64,000 bases of DNA from Deinococcus aetherius (GCF_025997855.1 NZ_AP026560.1:1-64000), one strand, 5' to 3'. Numbered from the stretch's first letter, positions 45,424 to 62,305 are shown. Notes: a model not told the origin generated them from the sequence alone. Made by a program: numbers and translations.

Positions 45424-46295
45424 ATGCGTCACCTTCCCCGATTGCTCACCCTCTCCGCCCTGCTGTCCGGCGCTGGCCTCGCCACCTCCTACCCCCTCAC
45501 GGTCAGGGACGACCTGGGGCGCACCGTCACCCTGACCCGCGAGCCCCGGCGCATCGTCTCCATGCTGCCGAGCCACACGGAAACGCTCGTGGCCCTCGGG
45601 GCGGGGGAACGGCTCGTGGCGGTGGACCGCTTCAGCAATTATCCCAGGGCGGTCACCGACAGGCTCCCCAAGGTGGGCAGTGCCTTCCAGCCGGACATCG
45701 AGGCGATCCTCGCGCTGAAGCCCGACCTCGTGCTGGCGGACGAGTCGAGCAGCTCGCGGCTGACCCAGAAGCTGGAGCAGGCAGGCCTGACCGTGTACGG
45801 AGGCAGCGCCCAGACGTACAACGAGGTCTTCGAGAAGATCGGGGTGCTCGGCAAGCTCACGAACCGGGAGGCGGCGGCCCTGAACCTGATCACCCGGATG
45901 CGCGGCGAGCTGAACACCCTTCAGGCCACGGTTGCCCGGCTACCCAAGGTGAGCACGTACTACGAGGTGGACCCCGCGCCATACTCCGTCGGCCCGAACT
46001 CCTTCATCGGCACGCTGATCACCAAGGCGGGGGGGCGGACCATCGTGCCCGCGCGGCTGGGGGACTTCCCCAAGATCGACCCCGAACTCATCGTGCAGGC
46101 GAACCCGCAGGTCATGGTCGGTGTGCCGCTGGCGGAGGCGCGCACCCGCCCCGGCTGGGCGGGGCTCCAGGCCATTCGTGCCGGGCGCGTGTACACCCCC
46201 AACCCCGAGGAACGCGACGCCCTCTCGCGCCCGGGTCCCCGCCTGCCCGACGCCCTGCGCGCCCTGATCCGGTGGCTGCACCCGGAGGCGCTGAA

Positions 46296-46299
<4 letters not shown>
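45424..46299 (+). CDS. btuF: Cobalamin/corrinoid-binding periplasmic protein
   Basis: The 291-residue product is a BtuF-type (helical-backbone) binding protein: signal peptide ([19 protein letters not shown]), [41 protein letters not shown] and [10 protein letters not shown]. It is the first gene after the cobalamin riboswitch, which supports a corrinoid ligand. The BtuC permease and BtuD ATPase are not adjacent, so they must lie elsewhere if present. Its stop overlaps cobO as ATGA. Confidence 0.9.
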
Positions 46300-46910
<611 letters not shown>

Positions 46911-46932
46911 TGCGCCCCCTCGGGAGGAGCCG

Positions 46933-47612
46933 GTGACCCTCACCCTCGCCCTCGTCTTCGCGCTGGGGCTGCGGCACGGCCTCGACGCCGATCACCTCGC
47001 GGCCATCGACGGCTTCGCGCGGCTGCGGCCGAGCCGCTGGACCGGCGTGCTCTTCGGGCTGGGGCACGGGCTCGTCGTGACCGTGTTGGCGCTGCTGGTC
47101 GGGGATCTGGGGGAAGGGTTCGGGCTGGACGGCCTCGCCCCGTACCTCTTCCTGGGGGTGGCGGGGCTGAACCTCTGGCGTCTGTCGCGTCCCGCCGCTC
47201 CGCACACCCACCGCTCCTCGCCCCTGCTCACCGCCGGGCCGTTCGTCGTGGGGCTGCTGCTGGCGGTCGGCATGGAGACGAGCAGCCAGCTCGCCGCGCT
47301 CTCGCTCGCGCACAGCGTCCCGCCGCTCCTCCTGGGGCTCACCTTCACGCTCGGGATGGTGCTGGCGGACGGGTTCGACGGCCTGCTCGCCGCGCAGCTT
47401 CAGAGGGGGCGGAATGCGGACCCCCGCCGCTCCGCACTGGCCTCACGGGCGATGGGGTGGATGGTCGTGGGACTCTCCATGCTGTTCGCCCTCTCGGGCT
47501 TCGCGGCGGTGGACCTCGGCGGGGTGGCTGGTCCCCTTGGCCTCGTGGTGTTCGGGGCCCTCGTCGCCCTGCGGGTCTGGAGCCGCCTGGGAATACGGGG
47601 AGGACAGCCCGC

Positions 47613-47616
<4 letters not shown>
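46933..47616 (+). CDS. Nickel/cobalt transporter, HoxN/NixA-like
   Basis: The 227-residue membrane protein has the metal-recognition signature [20 protein letters not shown], matching the RHxxDADH motif of NiCoT permeases, [15 protein letters not shown] and about six hydrophobic segments. GTG 46933 follows GGGAGGAG. The cobalamin operon context points to cobalt supply for CobN. Its stop overlaps the cobN start as ATGA. Confidence 0.85.
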
Positions 47617-52022
<4,406 letters not shown>

Positions 52023-52052
52023 GCGCCCTCACGTTCCTTTGGGTCAGTTCGA

Positions 52053-52062
52053 CTAAGCTTAG
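52053..52062 (+). promoter_or_regulatory. Palindrome and -10 box before the toxin-antitoxin pair
   Basis: CTAAGCTTAG is a perfect 10-bp palindrome containing TAAGCT (52054-52059), 6 nt before the antitoxin ATG. It may be both the -10 box of a leaderless promoter and the operator bound by the antitoxin. Confidence 0.5.
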
Positions 52063-52065
52063 CTC

Positions 52066-52308
52066 ATGCCTGAGATCGTCAACATCCATGCAGCCAAGAC
52101 ACACCTCTCAAAGTTGGTGGAGCGTGCGGAGCGGGGAGAGGAGATCATTATCGCCCGGGCTGGGAAACCCAGCGCACGCCTCGTGCCTCTGGCGCCGACC
52201 CGGCAGCGTGAGTTCGGCTTCCTGGCCGGACAGGTCGAAATTACCGAGGATTTCGCCCGCGAGTCCATGCGCCCTCTCAGTGAGGAAGAACTGGCGGACT
52301 GGGAGTGA
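52066..52308 (+). CDS. vapB: Antitoxin, Phd/YefM (prevent-host-death) family
   Basis: The 80-residue product matches the family: NIHAAKTHLSKLVERAERGEEIIIARAGKPSARLVPL forms the DNA-binding N-terminal half, and the C-terminal half, with [22 protein letters not shown], would neutralise the toxin. GTG of the toxin overlaps its stop (GTGA). It lies inside the cobalamin operon, with its own likely promoter. Confidence 0.9.
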   Translation: MPEIVNIHAAKTHLSKLVERAERGEEIIIARAGKPSARLVPLAPTRQREFGFLAGQVEITEDFARESMRPLSEEELADWE

Positions 52309-52694
52309 GGCTGCTCCTCGACACCCACATCCTGTTGTGGGTGACGCTCAAACCCGACCTTCTGCCCTCCTCCCTGCGCGCCCGACTGCTCGACCCGGAG
52401 CATCAGATCATCCTGAGTGCTGTCAATGCCTGGGAGATGTCCATCAAACACCACGCGGGAAAGTTGCCCGAGGCCGCCCCACTCCTGACCGACTTTCCCG
52501 CAGTGGCCGCCAGCCTGGGTGCCGAGGTGTTGAACATCATGCCAGCGCACGCCATCAGGGCCGAGGCGCTCGACTGGGCCCACCGCGACCCCTTCGACCG
52601 GATGCTCGTCGCGCAGGCGTTGGAGGAAGGCTTGCGGCTGGTCACGCTCGACGAGAGCGTCACCTCCTATCCACAGGCGCCCATCCTGCGTTAA
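52305..52694 (+). CDS. vapC: PIN-domain toxin, VapC family
   Basis: VapC toxins are Mg2+-dependent ribonucleases. The 129-residue product has the PIN acidic residues in [12 protein letters not shown] (Asp6), [11 protein letters not shown] (Glu) and [29 protein letters not shown] (Asp residues), so the active site appears intact. Its start overlaps the antitoxin stop. It ends 16 nt before the chelatase gene, so operon transcription may read through it. Confidence 0.92.
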   Translation: MRLLLDTHILLWVTLKPDLLPSSLRARLLDPEHQIILSAVNAWEMSIKHHAGKLPEAAPLLTDFPAVAASLGAEVLNIMPAHAIRAEALDWAHRDPFDRMLVAQALEEGLRLVTLDESVTSYPQAPILR

Positions 52695-52710
52695 TACCGG
52701 GGGGTCGCCC

Positions 52711-54423
<1,713 letters not shown>

Positions 54424-54607
54424 GGCGGCCCGACCTCGCCGCCCGCCCCGCTGGGGACCGTCCTGCACGGACACGAGTTCCAGCACCGCGTCCTCATCCT
54501 CTCGCCGGTGCGGGCCGCTTACGCCCGGGTGAACGGCTCCGGGCAGAGGGTGGAGGTGGGCTCCCCGTGTCCTCACCTGCCCGCCGCCCCACGGGACGGA
54601 CCCGCTG
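54424..54607 (+). pseudogene. Possible remnant of cobyrinate a,c-diamide synthase (CobB/CbiA) C-terminus
   Basis: The frame that starts at the chelatase stop reads GTVLHGHEFQHRVL, then [20 protein letters not shown]. The GHEF-H pattern followed by an AY segment resembles the last 60 residues of CobB/CbiA proteins. No start codon or remaining parts of the enzyme are present. It lies exactly where a cobB gene would be expected, between the chelatase subunit gene and cbiB. Confidence 0.55.
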
Positions 54608-55552
54608 ATGGAGGCGCCGTCTGGCGGGGACCTGCGGGTGAGGGGGAGGCGGTCGGCCCTCCTCCTCGCCCTCGCGCTGGACATGCTGGGGGAGCCGCCC
54701 GCGAGCGTGCATCCGGTGGTCTGGATGGGAACTTTCCTGAAGGGGGCGCGGGGCCGCTGGCGCGCGAGGACACCTCTGGGGCAACTCACCGAGGGGGGCG
54801 CGTGGTGGGCCCTCGGGGCGGGCCTGACGGCGGGCGCGGGGTGGCTGGCCGAACGCCTTGCGGGCGCCTGGGTCACGCGCGGCGTTCTCCTCAAACCCCT
54901 CCTCGCGCGGCGGGCCCTGTTCGGGGCGGTGGGGGAAGTCCACGCCGCCCTCGCCGCCGGGCATCTCCCTGAGGCGCGGCGGCTTCTCACGTGGCACCTC
55001 GTCAGCCGGGAGACGGGAGAGTTGAGCGAGGCGGAGGTGGCGGGCGCCTGCGTCGAGAGCCTCGCGGAGAACCTCTCGGACAGCGTGGTGGCGCCCCTGC
55101 TGATGTTTCGCGCGGGCGGCCTGCCCCTCGCCGCCCTCTACCGGTACGCGAACACCGCCGACGCCATATGGGGCTACCGCACGCCCGACCTCGAACACGC
55201 GGGGAAGCCTGCTGCCCGCGCCGACGACTTCCTCAACCTCGCGCCCGCCCGGCTGACGGCCCTGTGCGCGGTCCTCGCGGCCCTTCCGGCGGGGTTGGAT
55301 CTCCCCGGCGCGTGGCGGGGGTGGCGGCGGGACGCCCCCGCCACCCCCAGCCCGAACGCGGGTCATCCCATGAGCGCCTTCGCGGGGGCGCTCGGGGTGC
55401 GGCTCGACAAGCGGGGGGTGTACGTTTTGAACTCGGGCGGACGGGACCCGGAGGCGGCAGACGTGCCACGCGCCTTGCGCCTTGCCCATTGGACGCTCGC
55501 GCTCGCCGTGCTCTCGCTGCTGCTGCCCGCACCCCGCAGGGGGCGTAGGTGA
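54608..55552 (+). CDS. cbiB: Adenosylcobinamide-phosphate synthase CbiB
   Basis: CbiB attaches aminopropanol phosphate to adenosylcobyric acid. The 314-residue membrane protein has [88 protein letters not shown] and [22 protein letters not shown], all conserved. The start used is ATG 54608; the upstream part is the apparent cobB remnant. Its stop overlaps the next start as GTGA. Confidence 0.95.
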   Translation: MEAPSGGDLRVRGRRSALLLALALDMLGEPPASVHPVVWMGTFLKGARGRWRARTPLGQLTEGGAWWALGAGLTAGAGWLAERLAGAWVTRGVLLKPLLARRALFGAVGEVHAALAAGHLPEARRLLTWHLVSRETGELSEAEVAGACVESLAENLSDSVVAPLLMFRAGGLPLAALYRYANTADAIWGYRTPDLEHAGKPAARADDFLNLAPARLTALCAVLAALPAGLDLPGAWRGWRRDAPATPSPNAGHPMSAFAGALGVRLDKRGVYVLNSGGRDPEAADVPRALRLAHWTLALAVLSLLLPAPRRGRR

Positions 55553-56574
55553 CCGACCTCCTCCCGCCCCTCCTGCCCCGCGCCCCACACGGCGGGCCGA
55601 CCTCCCGCCCCTTCACCGGGCTGGATTTCAGCGTGAACGCCACCCCGTACGGTCCCAACCCCGTTCTCGTGGAGGCGATTCGAGCCGCCGACCACGCCCA
55701 TTACCCCGACCCGACCTACCGGGACGTGCGGGCCCGCCTCGCCGGGTGGCACGTCTGGGACGCGGAGGGGGTGGCCCTCTCGGTGGGCGCGTCCGACCTG
55801 CTGCATCGCCTCGCCCGCGCCTTCCTGCCGCCAGGCGGAACTTTGCTGAGCGTTCATGCCCCCTTCGGCGAACTTGCCCGCGCCGCCGCTCTCGTCGGCG
55901 CCGGGGTGCGGGTGACGACGTCTGAGCGGGCTGTCGCCGGAATCACGCCCGGGGTGTCGCTCGTGTACGTCGGGCACCCCCACAACCCCACCGGGCACGC
56001 GCACACGGCGGAGGAACTGGGCCGCCTCGCCGACGCCTGCCACGCCGCCGGGGCGCTCCTGATCGTGGACGAGGCGTACGCACCCTTCACCGCCGCCCCG
56101 ACCCTACCCCCCCACCCCGCCGTGGTGCGGGTGCTCTCGCCCGGCAAGGCGCACGGGCTCGTCGGCGCGCGGCCCGCCTACGCGCTGGCCTCCCCGGAGG
56201 TGGCCGCCCGCCTCGACAACCTGGCCCCCGCGTGGCACCTCCCCGCCTCGACCGCCGCCGTCCTCGCCGCGTTGCCCCAGGGGGAGGGGTTTCTGGGGGA
56301 AACGCTGCCCCGCGTGGCCCGGGAAGCGCGCGTCCTCGCGGCGGCGCTCTCGAACTTCGGCCCGGTCGAGCACCACGGCACCCCGTACCTCACCCTGAGG
56401 GTCGGGGACGCCTCACGCGTCACGGAGGATCTGCTGGAGCGCGGCGTGAAGGTCCGGGACTGCGCGAGTTACGGCCTGCCCGACCGTATCCGTGTGTCCA
56501 CCCGCCTGCCGGAGGAGAACGCGCGCCTGGTGATGGCCGTGCGGGATGTGCCGGGGGGAGGCCGACATGGGTAG
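55549..56574 (+). CDS. cobD: Threonine-phosphate decarboxylase-like PLP enzyme
   Basis: CobD makes aminopropanol phosphate from threonine phosphate for CbiB. The 341-residue class I/II aminotransferase-fold protein has [30 protein letters not shown] and the PLP-lysine region [19 protein letters not shown], with a C-terminal Arg in [13 protein letters not shown]. Histidinol-phosphate aminotransferases look similar; the position after cbiB and before cobQ decides the call. GTG 55549 overlaps cbiB. Confidence 0.85.
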   Translation: MTDLLPPLLPRAPHGGPTSRPFTGLDFSVNATPYGPNPVLVEAIRAADHAHYPDPTYRDVRARLAGWHVWDAEGVALSVGASDLLHRLARAFLPPGGTLLSVHAPFGELARAAALVGAGVRVTTSERAVAGITPGVSLVYVGHPHNPTGHAHTAEELGRLADACHAAGALLIVDEAYAPFTAAPTLPPHPAVVRVLSPGKAHGLVGARPAYALASPEVAARLDNLAPAWHLPASTAAVLAALPQGEGFLGETLPRVAREARVLAAALSNFGPVEHHGTPYLTLRVGDASRVTEDLLERGVKVRDCASYGLPDRIRVSTRLPEENARLVMAVRDVPGGGRHG

Positions 56575-57979
56575 GGCGATCATGATTCAGGGCTGCACGA
56601 GTAACGCGGGCAAGAGCTACCTCGCCGCCGCCCTCTGCCGCGCGCTCGTGGGCGAGGGCTACCGGGTGGCCCCCTTCAAGGCCCAGAACATGAGCAACAA
56701 CGCGGGCGTCACCCCCGCCGGGCTGGAGATGGGCCGGGCGCAACTCGTGCAGGCGCGGGCGGCGCGAGTAGTCCCCGACGTGCGGATGAACCCCGTCCTC
56801 CTCAAGCCCGAGGCCGACACCCGCTCCCAGGTCGTCCTGCTGGGCCGCGCCGACCCCGACCTGACCGCCCTGGGCTGGCGCGAGCGCAAGGCGCACCTGT
56901 GGCCGCACGTCCGCGAGGCGCTGCACAGCCTCCTGGACGAGTACGACGTGGTGGTCATCGAGGGGGCAGGCAGCCCCGCTGAGGTCAACCTGCGCTCCAG
57001 CGACATCGTGAACATGCGGGTAGCGCTCGAAGCCCGCGCCGGGGTCCTCCTCGCCTGCGATATCGACCGGGGTGGGGCCTTCGCCCACCTCCTCGGCACC
57101 TGGCACTGCCTCACGCCCGAGGAACGCGCCCTTGTGCGCGGTTTCGTCCTCAACCGCTTCCGGGGCAACCCCCGGCTGCTCTCGCCCGCCCCCGAGTGGC
57201 TGGAGGCACAGACCGGCGTGCCCACCGTCGGCGTCGTGCCCATGCTCGACCTCCCCCTGCCCGAGGAGGACGGGGTGGCGCTCGACGGCCCGCAGGCAGG
57301 GGCGGACGGCGGCTTCGTCGCCATCGCCCGGCTGCCGCGCGTGTCGAACCTCGACGAGTTCGCCCCGCTGGGCCCGCTCGCCCGCTGGGTGTCCACGCCC
57401 GCCGGGATGGAGGGCGCCCGCGCGGTCATCCTGCCGGGGAGCAAGAGCACCGCCGCTGACCTCGCGTGGCTGCGCGCAGCCGGGCTGGCGGGGGCCGTCA
57501 CCCGCGCCGCGCTCTCCGGGGTGCCGGTCCTCGGCGTCTGCGGCGGCCTCCAGATGCTCGGCCACACGGTCGGCGACCCGCACGGCGTGGAGGGTGGGGG
57601 AGAGGTGCCCGGCCTCGGCCTCCTCGACCTCTCGACCGAGTTCGCCTCCGAGAAGACCACCCTGCTCACCACCCTCACCGACGCGGAGACGGGGCTGAGG
57701 CTGAGCGGGTACGAGATTCACCACGGGCGGACCGTCGCCGGGCCGGGCGTGCAGGAACTCGCCCCGGGCCTGCTCTGGAGATCGGGCAACGTGCGGGGCA
57801 CCTATCTCCACGGCCTGCTCGAAAACCCCGCCTACCTCGAACGTTTCTTGGGCTGGGCAAGCCTGACTCCTCCCCGGGCGCTCGACAGCTTGGACGCTCG
57901 CCTCGACGCCATCGCCGCCCGGGTGAAGGCGAGCCTCGACTGGCCCCTGATCCAGCGGCTCGCCGGGGAGGGGACGTGA
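56567..57979 (+). CDS. cobQ: Adenosylcobyric acid synthase
   Basis: CobQ amidates four carboxyl groups of the corrin ring with glutamine. The 470-residue product has the N-terminal [64 protein letters not shown], and a glutamine amidotransferase domain with the nucleophile loop [12 protein letters not shown] and [13 protein letters not shown] 56567 overlaps the end of cobD by 8 nt. Confidence 0.96.
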   Translation: MGRAIMIQGCTSNAGKSYLAAALCRALVGEGYRVAPFKAQNMSNNAGVTPAGLEMGRAQLVQARAARVVPDVRMNPVLLKPEADTRSQVVLLGRADPDLTALGWRERKAHLWPHVREALHSLLDEYDVVVIEGAGSPAEVNLRSSDIVNMRVALEARAGVLLACDIDRGGAFAHLLGTWHCLTPEERALVRGFVLNRFRGNPRLLSPAPEWLEAQTGVPTVGVVPMLDLPLPEEDGVALDGPQAGADGGFVAIARLPRVSNLDEFAPLGPLARWVSTPAGMEGARAVILPGSKSTAADLAWLRAAGLAGAVTRAALSGVPVLGVCGGLQMLGHTVGDPHGVEGGGEVPGLGLLDLSTEFASEKTTLLTTLTDAETGLRLSGYEIHHGRTVAGPGVQELAPGLLWRSGNVRGTYLHGLLENPAYLERFLGWASLTPPRALDSLDARLDAIAARVKASLDWPLIQRLAGEGT

Positions 57980-58512
57980 TCGTCTTCGTCACTGGAGGGG
58001 CGCGCAGCGGCAAGAGTACCTTTGCCGAGCGGCGGGCCGCCGCCTCCGGCGAGACCGTCACCTACCTCGCCACCGCCCAGGCCTTCGACGCGGAGATGGA
58101 AGACCGCATCAATCGCCACCGGGCCGACCGACCGGCAGGCTGGCTGACGGTGGAGGAACCGCTCGACGTTCCCGCCGCCCTGCGCGCCGCCTCCACCCCG
58201 ACCGTCCTCCTCGACTGCCTGAGCCTGTGGGTGAGCAACCTGCTGCTGGCCGATCTGGACGACGACGCCATCCTCGCCCGCGCGGGCGCCCTGCTCGCCG
58301 CCGCCCGCGCGCGAGGGGGCCTCACCGTCCTCGTGACGAACGAGGTGGGGTTCGGCATCGTCCCCGACAACGCCCTCGCCCGCCGCTTCCGGGACGTGCT
58401 CGGCTGGGTCAACCAGCGGGCCGCCGCCGCGAGCGACGAGGCGTGGCTGCTCGTCAGCGGGCTGCCCGTTCGGCTCAAGCCCGCGCCTTTCCCATTGACC
58501 ACTCCCCACTAA
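57976..58512 (+). CDS. cobU: Adenosylcobinamide kinase / guanylyltransferase
   Basis: CobU phosphorylates and then guanylylates adenosylcobinamide. The 178-residue product has the P-loop VTGGARSGKSTFAERRA, VTYLATAQAFDAEMEDRINRHRADRP, LLDCLSLWVSNLLL and VTNEVGFGIVPDNALARRFRD. GTG 57976 overlaps the cobQ stop. The last ten residues (PAPFPLTTPH) come from a repeat-like run, CATTGACCACTCCCCACTAA, and look like an extension of the normal C-terminus. Confidence 0.95.
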   Translation: MIVFVTGGARSGKSTFAERRAAASGETVTYLATAQAFDAEMEDRINRHRADRPAGWLTVEEPLDVPAALRAASTPTVLLDCLSLWVSNLLLADLDDDAILARAGALLAAARARGGLTVLVTNEVGFGIVPDNALARRFRDVLGWVNQRAAAASDEAWLLVSGLPVRLKPAPFPLTTPH

Positions 58513-58534
58513 CCACTTCCCCCGAAGGAGCCCC

Positions 58535-59641
58535 ATGCCCACCCCCCCCTGCCCCCCCGAACTCGCCGCCCTCGTCCACGCCGTCCAGCCCGCCGACTCC
58601 GCCGCGATGGACGCGGCCCGCGCGCGGCAGGCGCAACTCACCAAGCCCGCCGGGGCCCTCGGCGACCTGGAGGAGTTGGGGGTGCGGCTCGCGGGCGTGT
58701 TCGGAACGGACCGGCCCCACCCGCGCGGGGTGGCGGTGATCGTGGCGGCAGGGGACCACGGGGTCGCCCAACCTGACACGGAGGGGGGCGGGGTGAGCGC
58801 CTACCCCCCCGAGGTCACCCCCGCGATGGTGGCGAATTTCCTGGCTGACACCCCCGCCGGGCCGGGCGGCGCCGCCGTGAACGCCATCGCCCGGACGGTG
58901 GGGGCGCGGGTGTACGTGATGGACGCGGGGGTGAACGCCGACCTGCCCCCTTCTCCCGCCCTCGTGCGCGCGGCGGTGCGGCGGGGCACCCGCGACCTGC
59001 GCTGTCAGGCGGCCATGACCCGCGAGGAAGCGACCACCCTGATCCTGGCGGGCGCGGCCCTCGCTCGCCGGGCCATCGAGGAGGGCGCCGACCTGATCGT
59101 CCCCGGCGAGATGGGGATCGGGAACACCACGCCCGCCGCCGCGATGACGGCCCGGCTGCTCGGCCGGGACCCCGCGCTCGTCACGGGCCGGGGGACGGGG
59201 GTGGACGACGTGACCCTGGGGCGCAAGGTGGAGGCGGTGCGGCGAGCCCTGGCCCGGAACGGCAGCGACCCCGGCGACCCCCTGGGCGTCCTCGCCGACC
59301 TCGGCGGCTTCGAGATCGCGGCGATGCTGGGGGTGATGCTCCAGGCGGCGGCGTCACGGCGGGCGGTCATTCTCGACGGCTTCGTGGAGGGCTCGGCCGC
59401 CCTCGTCGGGGTGGCGCTCGCCCCGGCCCTGCGGGGCTTCCTGTTCCCGGCGGGCGAGTGCGCGGAGGTCGGGCACGCCCCTCAACTCGCGCACCTGGGG
59501 TTGAGGCCGATGTTCCGCCTCGGCCTCCGGTTGGGGGAGGGGACGGGCGGGGTCCTCGCCGCGCCGCTGCTCCTCGCCGCCGCTGCCACCCTGCGCGAGA
59601 TGCGGACCTTCGCGGAGGCGGGGGTGCCCGGCGGGGGGTGA
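58535..59641 (+). CDS. cobT: Nicotinate-nucleotide-dimethylbenzimidazole phosphoribosyltransferase
   Basis: CobT makes alpha-ribazole phosphate from dimethylbenzimidazole. The 368-residue product has RARQAQLTKPAGALGDLEELGVRLAG, IVAAGDHGVA, VYVMDAGVNADL, the active-site stretch EGADLIVPGEMGIGNTTPAAAM with its catalytic Glu toward the C-terminus, and ILDGFVEGSAALVGVALAP. It is the last gene of the cobalamin operon and ends 6 bp from the convergent GGDEF/EAL gene, leaving no room for a separate terminator. Confidence 0.96.
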   Translation: MPTPPCPPELAALVHAVQPADSAAMDAARARQAQLTKPAGALGDLEELGVRLAGVFGTDRPHPRGVAVIVAAGDHGVAQPDTEGGGVSAYPPEVTPAMVANFLADTPAGPGGAAVNAIARTVGARVYVMDAGVNADLPPSPALVRAAVRRGTRDLRCQAAMTREEATTLILAGAALARRAIEEGADLIVPGEMGIGNTTPAAAMTARLLGRDPALVTGRGTGVDDVTLGRKVEAVRRALARNGSDPGDPLGVLADLGGFEIAAMLGVMLQAAASRRAVILDGFVEGSAALVGVALAPALRGFLFPAGECAEVGHAPQLAHLGLRPMFRLGLRLGEGTGGVLAAPLLLAAAATLREMRTFAEAGVPGGG

Positions 59642-59647
59642 GGCCGG

Positions 59648-61894
59648 CTACCCGGCGTTGCGGAGTTGCTCAGGCCGGTCCACGGCGTTTCCCCCGGCTA
59701 GGAAGGCCGGAATCTGCTCGGGCGTCAGCGGGCGGGAGAGGAGGTAACCCTGCCCGTAGTCGCAGCCCAGGGCCCGGAGCCGTTCGAGCTGGGCGGGAAG
59801 CTCGATGCCCTCCGCGACCACCCGCAGCCCCAGGTTCTTCGCCATGCTGACGATGGTGCGCACGAGTTCGGCGCTCCCCTGGCTGCTCAGCATCCGGTCA
59901 ATGAAGGAGCGGTCGATCTTGAGGGCGTCGACGGGGTACGACTGGAGGTAACCCAGCGACGAGTACCCGGTGCCGAAGTCGTCGATGTGCAGCCCCACGC
60001 CCAGCCGCCGGATGCGCTCCAGGGTCTCGCGGGTGGTCTGCGAGTGTGTCAGCAGGACGCTCTCGGTGAGTTCGATCCTGAGGGCGTGGGGGTCGAAGCC
60101 CGTCTCCGCCAGAATCGCGCTCAGGGCGGTGTACACGTCGGGCGCCGCGAGGTGCCGCCCCGAGAAGTTGACGCTGAGCGTGAGGGGCGGGGCGGCGGGA
60201 AGCCGGCGCTGCCACACCCGAACCTGCGCGCACGCCTCGCGCAGCACCCAGCGGTCGAGCTCCTGGATCAGCCCGCTCTCCTCGGCGACGCCCAGGAAGT
60301 CGGCGGGGGAGAGCAGGCCGCGCTCGGGGTGCTGCCAGCGCAGCAGCGCCTCGAAGCCGACGGTGCACCCGGTCCCCACCGCCACGATGGGCTGGTAGAG
60401 CACCCGCAGCTCCCCCTGCCGCACGGCGCGGCGCAGGTCGCGCTCCAGGGTGATCAGGTTCAGCGCCTCGGCGCGCATCTCGGCGTTGAACACCTGATAT
60501 CCCGCCCGGCCCTGCGCCTTGGCGCGGTACATGGCGATGTCCGCGTCGCGCAGCACCTCCGCCGCCGAGCCGTACTCCCGGTCGCCGGGCACAATCCCGA
60601 TGCTCACCGAGATCGTCAGCTCGTGCCCCTCCACCTCGAAGGGCCGCTGGAGCACCGCCCCGATGCGTTCGGCGACCGCCGTCGCGTCCCCCACGCCGCC
60701 GGCGGGTTCGAGCAGCACCGTGAACTCGTCGCCCCCCAGCCGGGCGACCGTGTCGGTGGCGCGCAACTCGGCCCGCAGCCGCCGGGCGAGCGCGACGAGC
60801 AGGGCGTCGCCGACCGGGTGACCGAGCGAGTCGTTCACCGCCTTGAAGCGGTCGGTGTCGAGGAACAGCACCGCGAAGCCGGGGCCCTGCCCCGCTCGGG
60901 CCCGCGCCAGGGTGTGCGCCAGCCGCTCGTTGAAGAGGGCGCGGTTGGGCAGGCCGGTGAGCGCGTCGTGCCGGGCGTCGTGCCGCAGCCGCCGGTTGGC
61001 CTCCTCCAGCTCGTCGTTGAGCTGCCCGAGGGCCTCCAGCGTCCGCCGGCGCTCGCCGATGTCGAGCCCGTACCCGATCATGAGTTCGAGGTCCCCCGCC
61101 TCCGAGAAGACCGGGCTCAGGCAGCGCAGCCAGTGCCGCTCCCCGCCCTCCGGGGTGGCGAGGCGTTCCTCCCAGGAGAGCGTCTGCCGGGTCCGGGCGG
61201 CCTCCTCGAAGTGCCGCCGCCGGTTCTCGGCGAGGGCGGGGTCGAAGCCCCGGTGGGCACAGTACTCGACATCGTCCCGGCCGATGATCCACTCCCGGAT
61301 CTCGTCGTTCTGAATAGCAGCGGGGTTGCAGAAGACGTAGCGGTGGTCGCGGTCGAACACGGCGAGCGGCGCGGGCACCGCGTTCAGGACCCGCTCGTAC
61401 GAGCGGCGCTGGGCGAGCAGCACCTGCGCCTCGCGCCGCTGCTCACTCACGTCGGTGCCCGCGAAGACGCACCCCAGCACCTCGCCCGCGTCGTCGCGCA
61501 GGGGGTACAGCCGCGAGAGCATGTGGCGCTCCGAGCCGTCCGCCGTGCCCAGCCGCAGCTCCACCCGCCCGAACGCCTCGCCCCCGAGCACCCGGCGGGT
61601 CAGGTCCGCCAGCCGACCCGCCTCCTCGTCCGGGCACAGCCGGGTGACCGGCTCCCCGACCCGTTCGGCCCCGCACAGGGCGACGAAGGCCCGGTTCGCG
61701 TGGCGGACGCGGCCCTGGCGGTCGGTCACGAAGATCGGGTTGGGCGAGTGTTCGACCGCCTGGCGCTGCCACGGCGCGGCTCCCGCGAGCAGGCCGTCCA
61801 GCCCTTCCAGAAAGGCCCGCCACGCCCGCGCCGTGGGGGGCGTGGCCGCGTCGAGGCCCAGGCGTTCGAGGTGGTGGACAAGCTCCGGCAGCAC
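59648..61894 (-). CDS. PAS-GGDEF-EAL cyclic-di-GMP signalling protein
   Basis: The 748-residue product has a short N-terminal helical region, two PAS domains (AVEHSPNPIFVTDRQGRVRHANRAF; LNAVPAPLAVFDRDHRYVFCN), a diguanylate cyclase domain with an intact GGDEF in VARLGGDEFTVLLE, and a phosphodiesterase domain with EALLRW, IELTES, DDFGTGYSSLGYL and DALKIDRSFIDRM, all catalytic motifs kept. It may make or degrade c-di-GMP depending on signal. No membrane segment is visible. GTG 61894 follows GGAGG at 8-nt spacing; the longer upstream frame was rejected. Confidence 0.94.
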   Translation of the reverse strand: MLPELVHHLERLGLDAATPPTARAWRAFLEGLDGLLAGAAPWQRQAVEHSPNPIFVTDRQGRVRHANRAFVALCGAERVGEPVTRLCPDEEAGRLADLTRRVLGGEAFGRVELRLGTADGSERHMLSRLYPLRDDAGEVLGCVFAGTDVSEQRREAQVLLAQRRSYERVLNAVPAPLAVFDRDHRYVFCNPAAIQNDEIREWIIGRDDVEYCAHRGFDPALAENRRRHFEEAARTRQTLSWEERLATPEGGERHWLRCLSPVFSEAGDLELMIGYGLDIGERRRTLEALGQLNDELEEANRRLRHDARHDALTGLPNRALFNERLAHTLARARAGQGPGFAVLFLDTDRFKAVNDSLGHPVGDALLVALARRLRAELRATDTVARLGGDEFTVLLEPAGGVGDATAVAERIGAVLQRPFEVEGHELTISVSIGIVPGDREYGSAAEVLRDADIAMYRAKAQGRAGYQVFNAEMRAEALNLITLERDLRRAVRQGELRVLYQPIVAVGTGCTVGFEALLRWQHPERGLLSPADFLGVAEESGLIQELDRWVLREACAQVRVWQRRLPAAPPLTLSVNFSGRHLAAPDVYTALSAILAETGFDPHALRIELTESVLLTHSQTTRETLERIRRLGVGLHIDDFGTGYSSLGYLQSYPVDALKIDRSFIDRMLSSQGSAELVRTIVSMAKNLGLRVVAEGIELPAQLERLRALGCDYGQGYLLSRPLTPEQIPAFLAGGNAVDRPEQLRNAG

Positions 61895-62062
61895 GGCGAG
61901 ACCTCCTGCGGGCTCCCGGCGTGGGGCCGGGCCGCTGGAACCCACTCTAGGAACGGACCTCTTACGCCGTGCTTGCAGCCGGGTGGGGAAGCCCACCTTG
62001 AGAAAACGCCCGCCGCCGGAGGGGTGCGGGAGAGCCGCGCCGCGCGCCACAATGGGGGCCCT

Positions 62063-62305
62063 ATGAGCGACCCCGACCGCGAACTCAACTTTGCCCGGAC
62101 CATCCTCGGCGAGCGCCCCTTCCGCGACGTGCCGGACGAGGAGGTCCTGCGCGAGTCCGAACGGCTCCTCAGCGAGTGGATGTCCGGCGAGGCCCGCCTG
62201 GAGCGCCCCAAGCTCTACGACCACTATGCCCTGTTGCTCGTGGCCCTCGTCCGCCGCGTCCGCGAGCTGGAGGCACGCGTGACGGCCCTGGAGGAGCGCG
62301 CGTGA
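62063..62305 (+). CDS. Small helical hypothetical protein upstream of trpF
   Basis: The 80-residue product ([19 protein letters not shown] at the N-terminus) ends with a predicted coiled coil, [21 protein letters not shown] do not recognise it. ATG 62063 lies 9 nt after CACAAT (62048-62053), and its stop overlaps the trpF GTG, so the two are probably coupled. Confidence 0.75.
   Translation: MSDPDRELNFARTILGERPFRDVPDEEVLRESERLLSEWMSGEARLERPKLYDHYALLLVALVRRVRELEARVTALEERA

Noticed and set aside
59987..62305. 772-codon plus-strand open frame
   Set aside because: It is antisense to the GGDEF/EAL gene. Only its last 80 codons, from ATG 62063, look like a real gene.
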